Shown here: positions 23,314-31,673 of the stretch, one piece after another
How positions within the stretch are numbered: the first letter of the stretch is position 1
How the letters are laid out: the number at the start of each line of letters is the position of its first letter
NCBI GenBank assembly: GCA_001767435.1
Contig: MEKT01000027.1
Location: 58,869-98,163 of the forward strand
DNA length: 39,295 nt
Direction: 5' to 3'
DNA from: Acidobacteria bacterium RIFCSPLOWO2_02_FULL_65_29
Lineage (GTDB): Bacteria; Acidobacteriota; Vicinamibacteria; Vicinamibacterales; CAVVIG01
Notes under the pieces: model-generated
The model's input: only the letters and a program-made list of their open reading frames with translations
What the model was told of the DNA's origin: nothing
Databases searched by the model: none
Position numbers and translations under genes: made by a program

Positions 23314-23430
23314 CCCTTCGACTGGCTCAGGGCGCCTCGAGCATCGCCGAGGGGCGGGGACCCCTACGCCCCGCGCCGCTCCCTCGCCCTTCGACAATGC
23401 TCAGGGCGTCCCGAGCATCGTCGAGGGACG
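23314..23430. repeat. Two REP-like palindromic elements
   Basis: Copy A at 23314-23357 and copy B at 23387-23430 share C-C-C-T-T-C-G-A-C, CTCAGGGCG and GAGCATCG-CGAGGG blocks. In copy B, CCCTTCGACAATGCTC pairs with CGAGCATCGTCGAGGG around a short loop with few mismatches. They lie between the cyclase and glcD genes. Confidence 0.75.
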
Positions 23431-23448
23431 CAGGCGCGCCGTGCGCGC

Positions 23449-23476
23449 CTAGACATCTCCTAGACATCCCCTAGGG
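23449..23476 (+). promoter_or_regulatory. Direct repeat CCTAGACATC upstream of glcD promoter
   Basis: CCTAGACATC occurs twice end to end (23449-23458, 23459-23468), followed by C-CCTAGGG containing the palindrome CCTAGG. It covers the position where a -35 would be for the -10 at 23494, so it may be an operator or activator site. Confidence 0.4.
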
Positions 23477-23493
23477 CTGGACACTATTCGAAG

Positions 23494-23499
23494 TAGACT
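23494..23499 (+). promoter_or_regulatory. -10 element of glcD, leaderless spacing
   Basis: TAGACT, 8 nt before GTG 23508. Confidence 0.4.
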
Positions 23500-23507
23500 C
23501 TCCCACG

Positions 23508-24956
23508 GTGGACCAGCGATTTCTCGACGAGCTTGGCGCCGTCGTGGCTCCGGGCGGCCTGCTGACCGACGCCGCCGACCTGTTCACGTACGAATCCGAC
23601 GCGCTCGTCCACCTGCGCGCAACCCCCGGCGCCGTGGTCCTGCCGGTGAGCGCCGACGAAGTGCAGGCGGTCGTGCGCCTCTGCCACCGAGCGGGCGTGC
23701 CCTTCGTGGCACGCGGACATGGGACTGGCCTCTCGGGAGGCGCGCTGCCAGTCGAGGACGGCGTCGTCATCGGCCTGTCGCGGCTGAACCGCATTCTCGA
23801 CGTGGACATCCCAAATCTGCGGGTCACGGTCGAGCCGGGCGTGACGAACCTGGAGATCACGCGCCGCGTCTCGCCGTTCGGCTGCTACTACGCGCCCGAC
23901 CCTTCGAGCCAGATCGTCTGCTCCATCGGCGGCAACATCGCCGAAAACTCGGGCGGCGCCCACTGCCTCAAGTACGGCTTCACGGTGCACCACGTGCTCG
24001 GTGTCGAGGCGGTGCTGCCCAACGGCGACAACGTCCATATCGGCGGCGCGGCGCTCGACCTCCCGGGACTGGACCTGCTGTCCGTGATCGTGGGATCCGA
24101 AGGCACACTCGCCGTCGTCACGAAGGCGACACTACGCATCCTGCGCCGGCCCGAGGCGGTGTTGACGCTTCTCGCGGGCTTCGAGTCGATCGACCTCGCC
24201 GGCGAAGCCGTGTCGGCGATCATCGGGCGCGGCATCGTGCCGGCCGCGGTCGAGATGATGGATCGATTGACGATTCAGGCCGCAGAAGCGGCGGTGCAGC
24301 CGCGCTTCCCGGACGCGAACGCCGTGCTCATCGTCGAGCTCGACGGCCCGCAAGCCGAAGTGGACGAGCAGTTCGCTGTCGTCGAGTCGGTGTGCCGGGC
24401 GCAGGGCGCGACGAGCATGGAAATCGCGCGCGACCAGGCGCACCGGGAACGGATCTGGAGGGGCCGCAAGGCGGCGTTCGCCGCCATGGGCCGCGTGTCG
24501 CCGAATTACTACGTGCAGGACGGCGTCGTGCCCCGCACCAAGCTGCCCGAGGTGCTGCGCCGGATTCGTGATCTCGAGGCGCGCTCGGGCCTGCGCATCG
24601 GCAACGTGTTTCACGCCGGCGACGGCAACCTGCACCCGCTCATCTGCTACGACGCGTCGGTGCCGGGCCAGGCGGAGCACGCCGAGAAGGTCGCGTCCGA
24701 AATCCTGCTCTATTGCATCGAAGCGGGCGGATCGCTCACGGGCGAGCACGGTGTCGGCGCCGACAAGAAGGCCTACATGCCGAAGATGTTCTCGACCGAC
24801 GACCTCGACGCAATGCACCTGGTGCGCTGCGCCTTCGACCCGGCCGGCTTGTGCAACCCGGGCAAGGTCTTCCCCACGCCGCGGCTATGCGGCGAAGTCC
24901 CGGGGCCCTATAGACAGCATCCGCTCGAGCGCGCGGGCGTGGTCGAGCGGTTCTGA
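23508..24956 (+). CDS. glcD: Glycolate oxidase, FAD-linked catalytic subunit GlcD (482 aa)
   Basis: GlcD oxidises glycolate to glyoxylate with FAD. The PCMH-type FAD domain (about 35-215) has V-A-R-G-H-G-T-G-L-S-G-G-A, T-V-E-P-G-V-T-N-L-E-I, Y-A-P-D-P-S-S-Q and G-G-N-I-A-E-N-S-G-G. The C-terminal catalytic part has F-H-A-G-D-G-N-L-H-P and G-S-L-T-G-E-H-G-V-G. Length and motifs fit GlcD rather than D-lactate dehydrogenase, and the following genes are glcE and glcF, completing the three-subunit enzyme. GTG 23508 is 8 nt after TAGACT. The TGA stop overlaps the ATG of glcE by one base. Confidence 0.93.
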   Translation: MDQRFLDELGAVVAPGGLLTDAADLFTYESDALVHLRATPGAVVLPVSADEVQAVVRLCHRAGVPFVARGHGTGLSGGALPVEDGVVIGLSRLNRILDVDIPNLRVTVEPGVTNLEITRRVSPFGCYYAPDPSSQIVCSIGGNIAENSGGAHCLKYGFTVHHVLGVEAVLPNGDNVHIGGAALDLPGLDLLSVIVGSEGTLAVVTKATLRILRRPEAVLTLLAGFESIDLAGEAVSAIIGRGIVPAAVEMMDRLTIQAAEAAVQPRFPDANAVLIVELDGPQAEVDEQFAVVESVCRAQGATSMEIARDQAHRERIWRGRKAAFAAMGRVSPNYYVQDGVVPRTKLPEVLRRIRDLEARSGLRIGNVFHAGDGNLHPLICYDASVPGQAEHAEKVASEILLYCIEAGGSLTGEHGVGADKKAYMPKMFSTDDLDAMHLVRCAFDPAGLCNPGKVFPTPRLCGEVPGPYRQHPLERAGVVERF

Positions 24957-26251
24957 TGGCATCGAGCAGCCTCGACACCATCGCGCAGGCCGCGCATGCG
25001 CGGTGGGGGACGCCGGCCAGCCGGGCGGCCGGTCCCGCCGACGCGATCCTCGACCAGCTGCCGGCCGTGGTGCTCGAACCGACCACCGTCCCGATGCTCG
25101 CCGACATGCTCCGGTGGGCCAACGCGGACAAGGTCGCGGTGGTGCCGCGCGGCGCAGGCACCAAGCTCACCTGGGGCCGGACGCCGCCGCGCATCGGCGC
25201 CGTGCTCGCCACCACGCGAATCGACGGATCCATCGACCACTGCGCCGGCGATCTGACGGCGACCGTGCCGGCCGGCGCACGGCTCGAGGAGGTCAACGCC
25301 GCACTGGCACGTGAAGGTCAATGGCTGCCGCTCGATCCGCGCCTCGCCGATCGCGCAACGATCGGCGGTATCGTCGCCACCAACGACAGCGGACCGCGGC
25401 GGCAGAAGCACGGCACCCCGCGCGACCTGATCATCGGCGCCGAGATGGCGCTCGTCGACGGCCGTACGGCGAAGGCAGGCGGGCGGGTCGTCAAAAACGT
25501 GGCCGGCTACGACCTGGCGAGGCTCCTGTGCGGCTCGTTCGGCGCCCTGGCGATCATCACACGGGCCACCTTCAAGCTGGCGCCAAGGCCGCCGGCGTCG
25601 CGAACCATTGTCGCGTCCGCCCCCCAGGCGCGGCCGCTCGCCGACTTGGCGCTCGCGTTGCTTTCGAGCCCGCTGACGCCGGCCGCCATCGAGCTGCAGT
25701 CGCGGCCCGACCGACTGCTCCTCCGGTTCGAAACAACCGAGGCCGCCGCCAACCAGCAGGCGGCGGCTGCGGAGGCGTTGTGCGGGGCACACGGGGTCGA
25801 TGCTTCGATGGTGTCTGGCGATGCCGAAGCGGCCGTGTGGCGGGAACACCAGGCCGATCTCTCGAGCGCCGACGGTACGCTCGTGCGCGTTGCCGTCCTG
25901 CCCGCCCAGGTCGGCGACGTGCTCGGCCACGCGGAACGCGTGGCTGCGCAGCACGCGCTCGAATGCCGGGTCGCCGGACGGATCGCGCTCGGCGTGGTCT
26001 ACGCGCGGATTGGCGCCGGCGAGCACACCAGGCCCTCTCCCGAATCCCTTCGCGCGGCCATCGACGCCCTCCGCCAGAACGCGTGGGCCCGCGGCGGATC
26101 GGCGGTCGTCGTCTCGGTCGATCCGGCGATCGGCCATGTGGTCGATCCGTGGGGAGATGTGGGCGACGCGCTACCCCTGATGCGCGCGCTCAAGGCCCGG
26201 TTCGATCCGAACGGCATCCTGAACGCGGGGCATGGTCCGGGGAATATCTAG
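24956..26251 (+). CDS. glcE: Glycolate oxidase, second FAD-binding subunit GlcE (431 aa)
   Basis: It is a shortened relative of GlcD. The FAD-binding region is visible: V-V-P-R-G-A-G-T-K-L-T-W-G, A-T-V-P-A-G-A-R-L-E-E-V-N, G-G-I-V-A-T-N-D-S-G-P-R-R and G-R-V-V-K-N-V-A-G-Y-D-L-A-R-L. The C-terminal catalytic motifs of GlcD (D-G-N-x-H, E-H-G-x-G) are absent, which is normal for GlcE. It ends N-G-I-L-N-A-G-H-G-P, as GlcE proteins do. Start ATG 24956 overlaps the glcD stop, so the two are translationally coupled. A heptad-type repeat separates it from glcF. Confidence 0.92.
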   Translation: MASSSLDTIAQAAHARWGTPASRAAGPADAILDQLPAVVLEPTTVPMLADMLRWANADKVAVVPRGAGTKLTWGRTPPRIGAVLATTRIDGSIDHCAGDLTATVPAGARLEEVNAALAREGQWLPLDPRLADRATIGGIVATNDSGPRRQKHGTPRDLIIGAEMALVDGRTAKAGGRVVKNVAGYDLARLLCGSFGALAIITRATFKLAPRPPASRTIVASAPQARPLADLALALLSSPLTPAAIELQSRPDRLLLRFETTEAAANQQAAAAEALCGAHGVDASMVSGDAEAAVWREHQADLSSADGTLVRVAVLPAQVGDVLGHAERVAAQHALECRVAGRIALGVVYARIGAGEHTRPSPESLRAAIDALRQNAWARGGSAVVVSVDPAIGHVVDPWGDVGDALPLMRALKARFDPNGILNAGHGPGNI

Positions 26252-26294
26252 AGAGATTGCGAGATTAGGGATTGAGAATTAGGAATCAAGAATG
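26252..26294 (+). repeat. Degenerate heptads after the glcE stop
   Basis: Units AGAGATT, (GC)GAGATT, AGGGATT, GAGAATT, AGGAATC, AAGAATG, starting right after the TAG at 26249-26251. About six units; one has an extra base. This copy lies inside an operon. Confidence 0.7.
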
Positions 26295-26301
26295 GGTTAA
26301 C

Positions 26302-27585
26302 GTGGATACCCAAGGATCGGCGTTCTCGTCGCTGGCGCCTCTCGAACCGCTGATGGACAAGTGCGTCCACTGCGGCTTCTGCCTCTCGACGTGTCCGAGC
26401 TACCTCCTGAACGGCCAGGAAATGGACTCGCCGCGCGGCCGCATCTACCTGATGCGCGGCGGGGTACAGGACCGCGTGGCGATGAGCGGTACGGTCGTCG
26501 AGCATTTCGATACCTGCCTCGGCTGCATGGCGTGCGAAACCGCGTGCCCGTCGGGCGTCCGGTACGCGCCGCTCATCGAAGAAACGCGGGCCGCGATCGA
26601 GCGGCATCACCAGCGTCCGCTCGCCGATCGTCTGTTCCGCCGGGCCCTGTTCCTGATCCTGCCGTACCCCAGGCGCCTGCGCCTCCTCGCGTGGCCGCTG
26701 GCCACCGTCCACGTGTTGAAGCGATCGCCGCGCGTGCTCGCCGCGCTGCCCGCGCGGATTCGCCATCTGATTGCGCTCGCGCCCCAACGACCCGCAGGGG
26801 GACCGACGGCGGGCGATGTACCCGAACGGACTGCCGCCATCGGCGAACGCCGCCGGCGCGTCGGGCTCGTCACCGGGTGCGTACAGCGGGTGTTCTACGG
26901 CCACGTCAACCAGGCGAGCGCGCGCGTGCTGGCCGCCGAGGGCTGCGAGGTGACGGCGCCGCGACGGCAAGGCTGCTGCGGCGCGCTCGCGCTCCATGCG
27001 GGACGCGACGAGGATGCCCGCCAGTTCGCTCGCGATCTGATCCGGACGTTCGATGGCGAGCGATGGGACTCGATCGTCATCAACGCCGCCGGGTGCGGCT
27101 CGACCATGAAGGGGTACGGCGAGCTGCTCAAGGACGACCCGGCCTGGGCCGAGCGCGCACGCGCCTTTTCCTCGAAGGTCCGCGACATCAGCGAAACACT
27201 GTCGGAGCTGCTCCCGCCGCGAGCCCCCCGGCGTCAGCTGCCGCTGCGCGTCGGCTATCACGATGCCTGCCACCTCGCGCACGCGCAGGGCGTCCGCGCA
27301 CAGCCGCGTCGGCTCCTCGAGTCGATCCCTGGCGTCACGCTCGTGCCCCTGGCCGACGCCGAGATCTGCTGCGGCAGCGCCGGCATCTTCAACCTGGTCG
27401 AGCCCGAGATGGCCGCCGAGCTCGGACGCCGCAAGATTGCCCGTCTCGCCGAGGCGACGCCCGATGTCGTCGTCACGTCCAACCCCGGCTGCATGCTCCA
27501 GATGACGACCCATGCCCGCACCGCGGGGCACACCTTTCGGATCGTGCACCTCGCGGAGCTCCTCGCCGAGTCGTTGACCTCGTAG
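26302..27585 (+). CDS. glcF: Glycolate oxidase iron-sulfur subunit GlcF (427 aa)
   Basis: Two 4Fe-4S clusters: C-V-H-C-G-F-C-L-S-T-C-P near residue 22 and C-L-G-C-M-A-C-E-T-A-C-P near residue 75. Two CCG-type cysteine domains follow (G-C-C-G-A-L-A-L-H-A-G and E-I-C-C-G-S-A-G-I-F-N-L), with G-C-G-S-T-M-K in between and N-P-G-C near the end. It passes electrons from GlcDE to the membrane quinone pool. I chose GTG 26302 because it gives the normal GlcF N-terminus (P-L-M-D-K-C-V-H-C); TTG 26272 would translate part of the heptad repeat. It belongs to the glcDEF operon. Confidence 0.92.
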   Translation: MDTQGSAFSSLAPLEPLMDKCVHCGFCLSTCPSYLLNGQEMDSPRGRIYLMRGGVQDRVAMSGTVVEHFDTCLGCMACETACPSGVRYAPLIEETRAAIERHHQRPLADRLFRRALFLILPYPRRLRLLAWPLATVHVLKRSPRVLAALPARIRHLIALAPQRPAGGPTAGDVPERTAAIGERRRRVGLVTGCVQRVFYGHVNQASARVLAAEGCEVTAPRRQGCCGALALHAGRDEDARQFARDLIRTFDGERWDSIVINAAGCGSTMKGYGELLKDDPAWAERARAFSSKVRDISETLSELLPPRAPRRQLPLRVGYHDACHLAHAQGVRAQPRRLLESIPGVTLVPLADAEICCGSAGIFNLVEPEMAAELGRRKIARLAEATPDVVVTSNPGCMLQMTTHARTAGHTFRIVHLAELLAESLTS

Positions 27586-27615
27586 CGCGCCTCCCGCCAA
27601 CGACCGTCCGGCCGC

Positions 27616-27643
27616 TTGGCTCCAGATGACCTGTCGATACAAT
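27616..27643 (+). promoter_or_regulatory. Promoter of the citramalate synthase gene
   Basis: TTGGCT (27616-27621), 16-nt spacer, TACAAT (27638-27643). The transcript would start around 27650, with a leader under 10 nt before ATG 27658, although AGAGAG precedes the start. Confidence 0.5.
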
Positions 27644-27657
27644 ACAGAGAGACCGCC

Positions 27658-29232
27658 ATGCACGACGTCGACATCTACGACACCACGCTGCGCGACGGCA
27701 CCCAGGGCGAAGGCGTCGCCTTTTCCGTCGCCGACAAACTGCGGATCGCCGAGCGGCTCGACGCCTTCGGCGTCCACTACATCGAAGGGGGCTGGCCGGG
27801 CTCGAATCCCAAGGACATCGAGTTCTTCGCCCAGGCCAGGCACCGGACGTTTCACCACGCGCGGCTGGCCGCCTTCGGCTCGACGCGCCGCAAAGACACC
27901 CCCGTCGAGCAGGACGATCAGGTCCGCCTGCTCATCGACGCCGCCACCCCCGTCGTCACGATCTACGGCAAGACGTGGCTGCTCCACGTGCTCGAAGTGC
28001 TGCAGACAACGCCGGAAGAGAACCTGGCGATGATCGAAGACACGGTGCGGTTTCTGAAGCAACACGGCCGGTTCGTGGTCTACGACGCCGAACACGCCTT
28101 CGACGGCTGCAAGGACGATCGGGAGTACGCGTTTGCCACCTGGCTCGCGGCCGAACGCGGCGGCGCCGACGTCATCACGCTCTGCGACACGAACGGCGGG
28201 TCGCTGCCGCGAGAAATCGCCGAGATGACACGGTACGCGGCTGACGGCCTCGGGGCGCGGCTCGGCATTCACACGCACGACGACATCGGCCTCGGCGTCG
28301 CCAACGCGATCGCCGGGCTGGACGCCGGCGCCTCGCACGTGCAGGGCACGTTCAACGGGTACGGGGAGCGCACGGGCAACTGCAATCTGACGAGCGTGGT
28401 GCCGATCCTCGAGTTCAAGTGCCGCCGCCCTTCGGTGCCCCGCGAGTCGATCCGGACGCTCAGAGCGCTCTCGCAGTTCATCGACGAGACGGCGAACATC
28501 CGTCCGAACCCGCGGCTGCCGTGGGTCGGCGCCGCGGCGTTCTCACACAAGGGCGGCACGCACGTGAACGCCGTCCAGAAAGTCATCCGCAGCTACGAGC
28601 ACATCGACCCGGCGCTCGTCGGCAACACGCGCCACGTGCTCATCAGCGACCTCGCCGGCCGCAGCAACATCGTGATGAAGGCGCGCGAGCTCGGCTTCCT
28701 CCTCACCCATCAGACGCCAGAGCTGCGCGACATGCTCAACCAGATCAAGGATCTCGAGCATCAGGGCTTCGAGTTCGAGGCGGCCGACGGGTCACTGGCG
28801 CTCCTCATCCGCCGCGTGCTCACCAAGAGCGCGCCGCCCTTCGTCGTCGACGCCTATCACGTCTCGATGCGGCACGACGGCGAGACATCGGTGGTTGAAG
28901 CGACGGTCAAAGTTCGCGTCGGCGACGAGCGGGCCCACACGGTGGCGGACGGCGACGGACCGGTCAACGCGCTCGACGCCGCGCTTCGGACCGCGCTCGT
29001 GAAGTTCTACCCGCGGCTCGAGCGCGTGCGCCTGACCGACTACAAGGTGCGAATCATCGATTCGACGACCGGCACCGCGGCCCGGACCCGTGTGCTCATT
29101 CAGTCGAGCGATGGCGCGTCGGAGTGGGGAACGGTCGGAGTCGACGACAACATCATCGAGGCCAGCCTGCAAGCGCTCGTCGACAGCCTCGAATACGCGC
29201 TCGTCAAGGACCGCCAGACCCAGGCGGGCTAA
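27658..29232 (+). CDS. cimA: (R)-citramalate synthase CimA (524 aa)
   Basis: CimA condenses pyruvate and acetyl-CoA to citramalate, a threonine-independent entry to isoleucine synthesis. The HMGL-like TIM barrel begins Y-D-T-T-L-R-D-G-T-Q-G-E-G, with E-G-G-W-P-G-S-N-P-K, the metal histidines H205 and H207 in G-I-H-T-H-D-D and N-G-Y-G-E-R-T-G-N-C-N-L. The linker motif S-H-K-G-G-T-H-V-N-A and the C-terminal LeuA-dimer domain (about 400-515) fit the CimA/LeuA type 3 group, which is longer at the front motif than LeuA. True 2-isopropylmalate or homocitrate synthases are less likely. ATG 27658 starts the conserved sequence. It converges with the histidine kinase, 11 bp away. Confidence 0.88.
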   Translation: MHDVDIYDTTLRDGTQGEGVAFSVADKLRIAERLDAFGVHYIEGGWPGSNPKDIEFFAQARHRTFHHARLAAFGSTRRKDTPVEQDDQVRLLIDAATPVVTIYGKTWLLHVLEVLQTTPEENLAMIEDTVRFLKQHGRFVVYDAEHAFDGCKDDREYAFATWLAAERGGADVITLCDTNGGSLPREIAEMTRYAADGLGARLGIHTHDDIGLGVANAIAGLDAGASHVQGTFNGYGERTGNCNLTSVVPILEFKCRRPSVPRESIRTLRALSQFIDETANIRPNPRLPWVGAAAFSHKGGTHVNAVQKVIRSYEHIDPALVGNTRHVLISDLAGRSNIVMKARELGFLLTHQTPELRDMLNQIKDLEHQGFEFEAADGSLALLIRRVLTKSAPPFVVDAYHVSMRHDGETSVVEATVKVRVGDERAHTVADGDGPVNALDAALRTALVKFYPRLERVRLTDYKVRIIDSTTGTAARTRVLIQSSDGASEWGTVGVDDNIIEASLQALVDSLEYALVKDRQTQAG

Positions 29233-29243
29233 CAGCCCCCACC

Positions 29244-31556
29244 TCACGCGTTTCGGCGCAGCCAGCCGAGCGCCTGTTCGCCCGCGATCGCCAGCCGCTG
29301 CCAGGCCGCCTCGCCGATCTCGAATCGGCTGTCCACACCAATCTGCTCGAGCGCACGGGCGGCGTCCTCGACGGCAGACGCCGCCATGTTCGCCGCGGCG
29401 CCCCTGAGCGCGTGGGCCTCGGCTCTCAGGCGCACGGCGTCCTGCCGGTCGACCGCCGCGCGAATCCGCTCCAGGTACCCCGGGCAGTCCTCGAGAAACA
29501 CACGCACCACGTCGCGCATCAGCTCCTCGTCGCCGCCAAGGCGCGCCAGCAGGACTGGCCGATCGATCGCCTGCGATGCCGCCTCGGCCGGCTCCTCCCG
29601 CTCGATCGTCTCGAAGAGGCGCGCCGGATCGATCGGTTTGGGGAGATAGCCGTCCATGCCGGCGGCCAGGCACCGCTCGCGGTCGCCGCTCATCGCGTGG
29701 GCCGTCATCGCGATGATGCGGAGGTGGCCGCCGGCCTCGCGCTCGCGTACCCGGATGGCCGCCGACGCTTCGAACCCGCCCATCTCGGGCATCTGCACGT
29801 CCATCAGCACCACGTCGAACCGCTGACGCTCGAGCGCGGCGAGTGCCTCCACACCGTTGCTCGCCACGGTCACCTCGTGCCCGCGTCGCGTCAGCAGGCC
29901 CACCGCCACTCGCTGATTGACGACGTTGTCCTCGGCCAGAAGGACGAGCAGCCGCGTGGCGGCCACTGGTGTCGACCGTCTGTCGTCCACGCGCATCCCG
30001 ACAAGACGCGAGGTCTCGGCCTGAGCCACTGGAACCTCCGCTTCGTCGAGCGGCACGGCGAACTGGAACGTGCTCCCCTCCTCCGGGCGGCTCTGGAGCA
30101 GGATTTCGCCGCCCATCAGACGCACGAGCGTCGACGAGATCGCCAGCCCCAACCCGGTTCCCCCGAACCGGCGTGTCGTCGAGCCGTCGGCCTGGCTGAA
30201 GGCTTCGAAGATCGCCGCGTGTTTGTCCGGTGGAATCCCGACGCCGGTGTCCGACACCACGAAACGCAGCATCGTGCGGCCGAAGCGGCTGGGGTCTTTG
30301 TGGACGCGCAGCAGCACATGACCGCGATCGGTGAACTTCACGGCGTTGCCGACCAGATTGGTCAGCACCTGCTTCAAGCGCATGGGATCGCCAACGACTC
30401 CCTGCGGCGCGTCGGGAGCGACGTCGGCCGCCAGCTCGATCCCCTTCTGGTGCGCCCGGACGGCGAGGGGCTTGAGCGTGTCGTTGACGAGGTCGACGAG
30501 CGAGAACGGAATGGCCTCGATCTCGAGCTTGTGCGACTCGATCTTCGAGAAGTCGAGGATGTCGTTGAGGATGGTCAGGAGGGACACGGCGGAGGTCTGG
30601 ACCGTGGCCAGGCACTCGGTCTGGTACGGAGTGAGATGGGTCCCGAGCAGGAGCTCCGTCATGCCGATGATGCCGTTCATCGGGGTCCGGATCTCGTGGC
30701 TCATGTTGGCAAGGAACTCGCTCTTGGCCCGGTTCGCCTCCTCGGCGACCTCCTTGGCCTTGGCGAGCTCGTGTTCGGCCAGCTTGCGAGCCGTGCAGTC
30801 GCGGCGGATGCCCATGAAGCGTTCAGGGGCGCCCGACGCACCCCGCTTCAGGGACACGGATTCTTCGACGTACTTCTTCGTGCCGTCCTTGGTGACGAGC
30901 GCGTACTCGAGCGCTCTCAGCGGCTCCTCGGTCCGGTAGACGGTGCTGTACGCGTCGAAGAGCGCCTGGATGGTGGCCTCGTCGAAGAATTTCCTGTAGG
31001 TTTGTCCGACGAGCTCGCCCGCGCTGTATCCCGTGATGCGGCAAAACGCGTCGTTGACGAACCGGTACCGGCCGTCCCAGTCGAGCTCGAAGTAGCCATC
31101 TTCGAGGCGATTGATGAGATCGAGCGTGGTCTGTTCGGCTTCTTGCACCCGTGCGGCGGCCGCGTGGACGTCGGTGATGTCGCGCGCCTGCGCGACGACG
31201 GTCGTGCCCGAGAGTCCATCGATCGCGGCGATGGCGATCTCGACCTCGAACTCGTGGCCGTCCTTGTGGAGCGCGGTGATGGCGCGCCGGCGCACGGTGC
31301 GCTCCGAGAGCCGGACCAGGTCGCGGAGCTCCACCTCGTACAATTGCCGGTGGCGAAGGGGCACGAGCAGGCTCGACGCCATCCCGAGCGCCTCGGCGCG
31401 GGACCAGCCGAACGTGCGCTCGGCCTGGGCGTTCCAGTCGGTGACGCGCCACTCGCGGTCGAGCTCGATGAAGGCCGTGAGCGCGACGTCGGCCAGCACG
31501 CGCTCCCGTGCATCAGCGTCGCCCAACGGCCTCCCCTCCCCGGTCTGATCGGTCAC
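29244..31556 (-). CDS. Hybrid sensor histidine kinase PAS-PAS-HisKA-HATPase-REC-HPt (770 aa)
   Basis: No membrane segment, so a soluble sensor. Two PAS domains: about 20-140 (F-I-E-L-D-R-E-W-R-V-T-D-W-N-A-Q-A-E) and 150-275 (D-G-Y-F-E-L-D-W-D-G-R-Y-R-F-V-N-D-A-F). HisKA has the phospho-acceptor in S-H-E-I-R-T-P-M-N-G near residue 284. The ATPase has N-L-V-G-N-A-V-K-F-T, D-T-G-V-G-I-P and G-G-T-G-L-G-L-A-I. The receiver has its Asp in V-V-L-M-D-V-Q-M-P-E near 583, and a C-terminal HPt histidine lies in A-H-A-L-R-G-A-A near 714. All relay sites are therefore in one chain, and a separate output regulator must exist elsewhere. GTG 31556 lies in a duplicated 27-bp segment; start choice is uncertain. 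Confidence 0.9.
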   Translation of the reverse strand: MTDQTGEGRPLGDADARERVLADVALTAFIELDREWRVTDWNAQAERTFGWSRAEALGMASSLLVPLRHRQLYEVELRDLVRLSERTVRRRAITALHKDGHEFEVEIAIAAIDGLSGTTVVAQARDITDVHAAAARVQEAEQTTLDLINRLEDGYFELDWDGRYRFVNDAFCRITGYSAGELVGQTYRKFFDEATIQALFDAYSTVYRTEEPLRALEYALVTKDGTKKYVEESVSLKRGASGAPERFMGIRRDCTARKLAEHELAKAKEVAEEANRAKSEFLANMSHEIRTPMNGIIGMTELLLGTHLTPYQTECLATVQTSAVSLLTILNDILDFSKIESHKLEIEAIPFSLVDLVNDTLKPLAVRAHQKGIELAADVAPDAPQGVVGDPMRLKQVLTNLVGNAVKFTDRGHVLLRVHKDPSRFGRTMLRFVVSDTGVGIPPDKHAAIFEAFSQADGSTTRRFGGTGLGLAISSTLVRLMGGEILLQSRPEEGSTFQFAVPLDEAEVPVAQAETSRLVGMRVDDRRSTPVAATRLLVLLAEDNVVNQRVAVGLLTRRGHEVTVASNGVEALAALERQRFDVVLMDVQMPEMGGFEASAAIRVREREAGGHLRIIAMTAHAMSGDRERCLAAGMDGYLPKPIDPARLFETIEREEPAEAASQAIDRPVLLARLGGDEELMRDVVRVFLEDCPGYLERIRAAVDRQDAVRLRAEAHALRGAAANMAASAVEDAARALEQIGVDSRFEIGEAAWQRLAIAGEQALGWLRRNA

Positions 31557-31643
31557 GAATGTCGGCTCGTAGTCTGGGGTCCGACCCCACGCTGACCCCA
31601 CTCTGACCCCAGCTGCGTCTGATCGGCCACGAATATCAGCTCG
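31543..31643. repeat. Imperfect 27-bp direct repeat flanking a GACCCCA element
   Basis: 31543-31569 and 31617-31643 match at 24 of 27 bases; the left copy includes the start codon of the kinase. Between them is a 15-nt palindrome TGGGGTC-C-GACCCCA (31575-31589) and two more GACCCCA boxes (31594, 31605), spaced exactly 11 bp from each other and from the palindrome arm. Confidence 0.85.
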
Positions 31644-31656
31644 GAAACCTGTTGGA

Positions 31657-31665
31657 TGGTACAAT
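31657..31665 (+). promoter_or_regulatory. Extended -10 element, leaderless spacing
   Basis: TGG-TACAAT: an extended -10 (TGn) with TACAAT at 31660-31665, 8 nt before GTG 31674. It would place ATG 31656 upstream of the transcription start, excluding it as start codon. Confidence 0.5.
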
Positions 31666-31673
31666 TTCGCGCG

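Noticed and set aside
23276-23507. tRNA or small structured RNA gene in the longest gap
   Set aside because: The palindromes fit REP-like elements; no cloverleaf or known RNA signature was seen.
26248-28338. 696-residue minus-strand frame opposite glcF and cimA
   Set aside because: Antisense to two clear enzymes, no domain features, low-complexity Arg/Ala/Val composition.
29124-31595. 823-residue plus-strand frame opposite the hybrid kinase
   Set aside because: The minus strand encodes complete PAS, kinase, receiver and HPt motifs; the plus frame has none.
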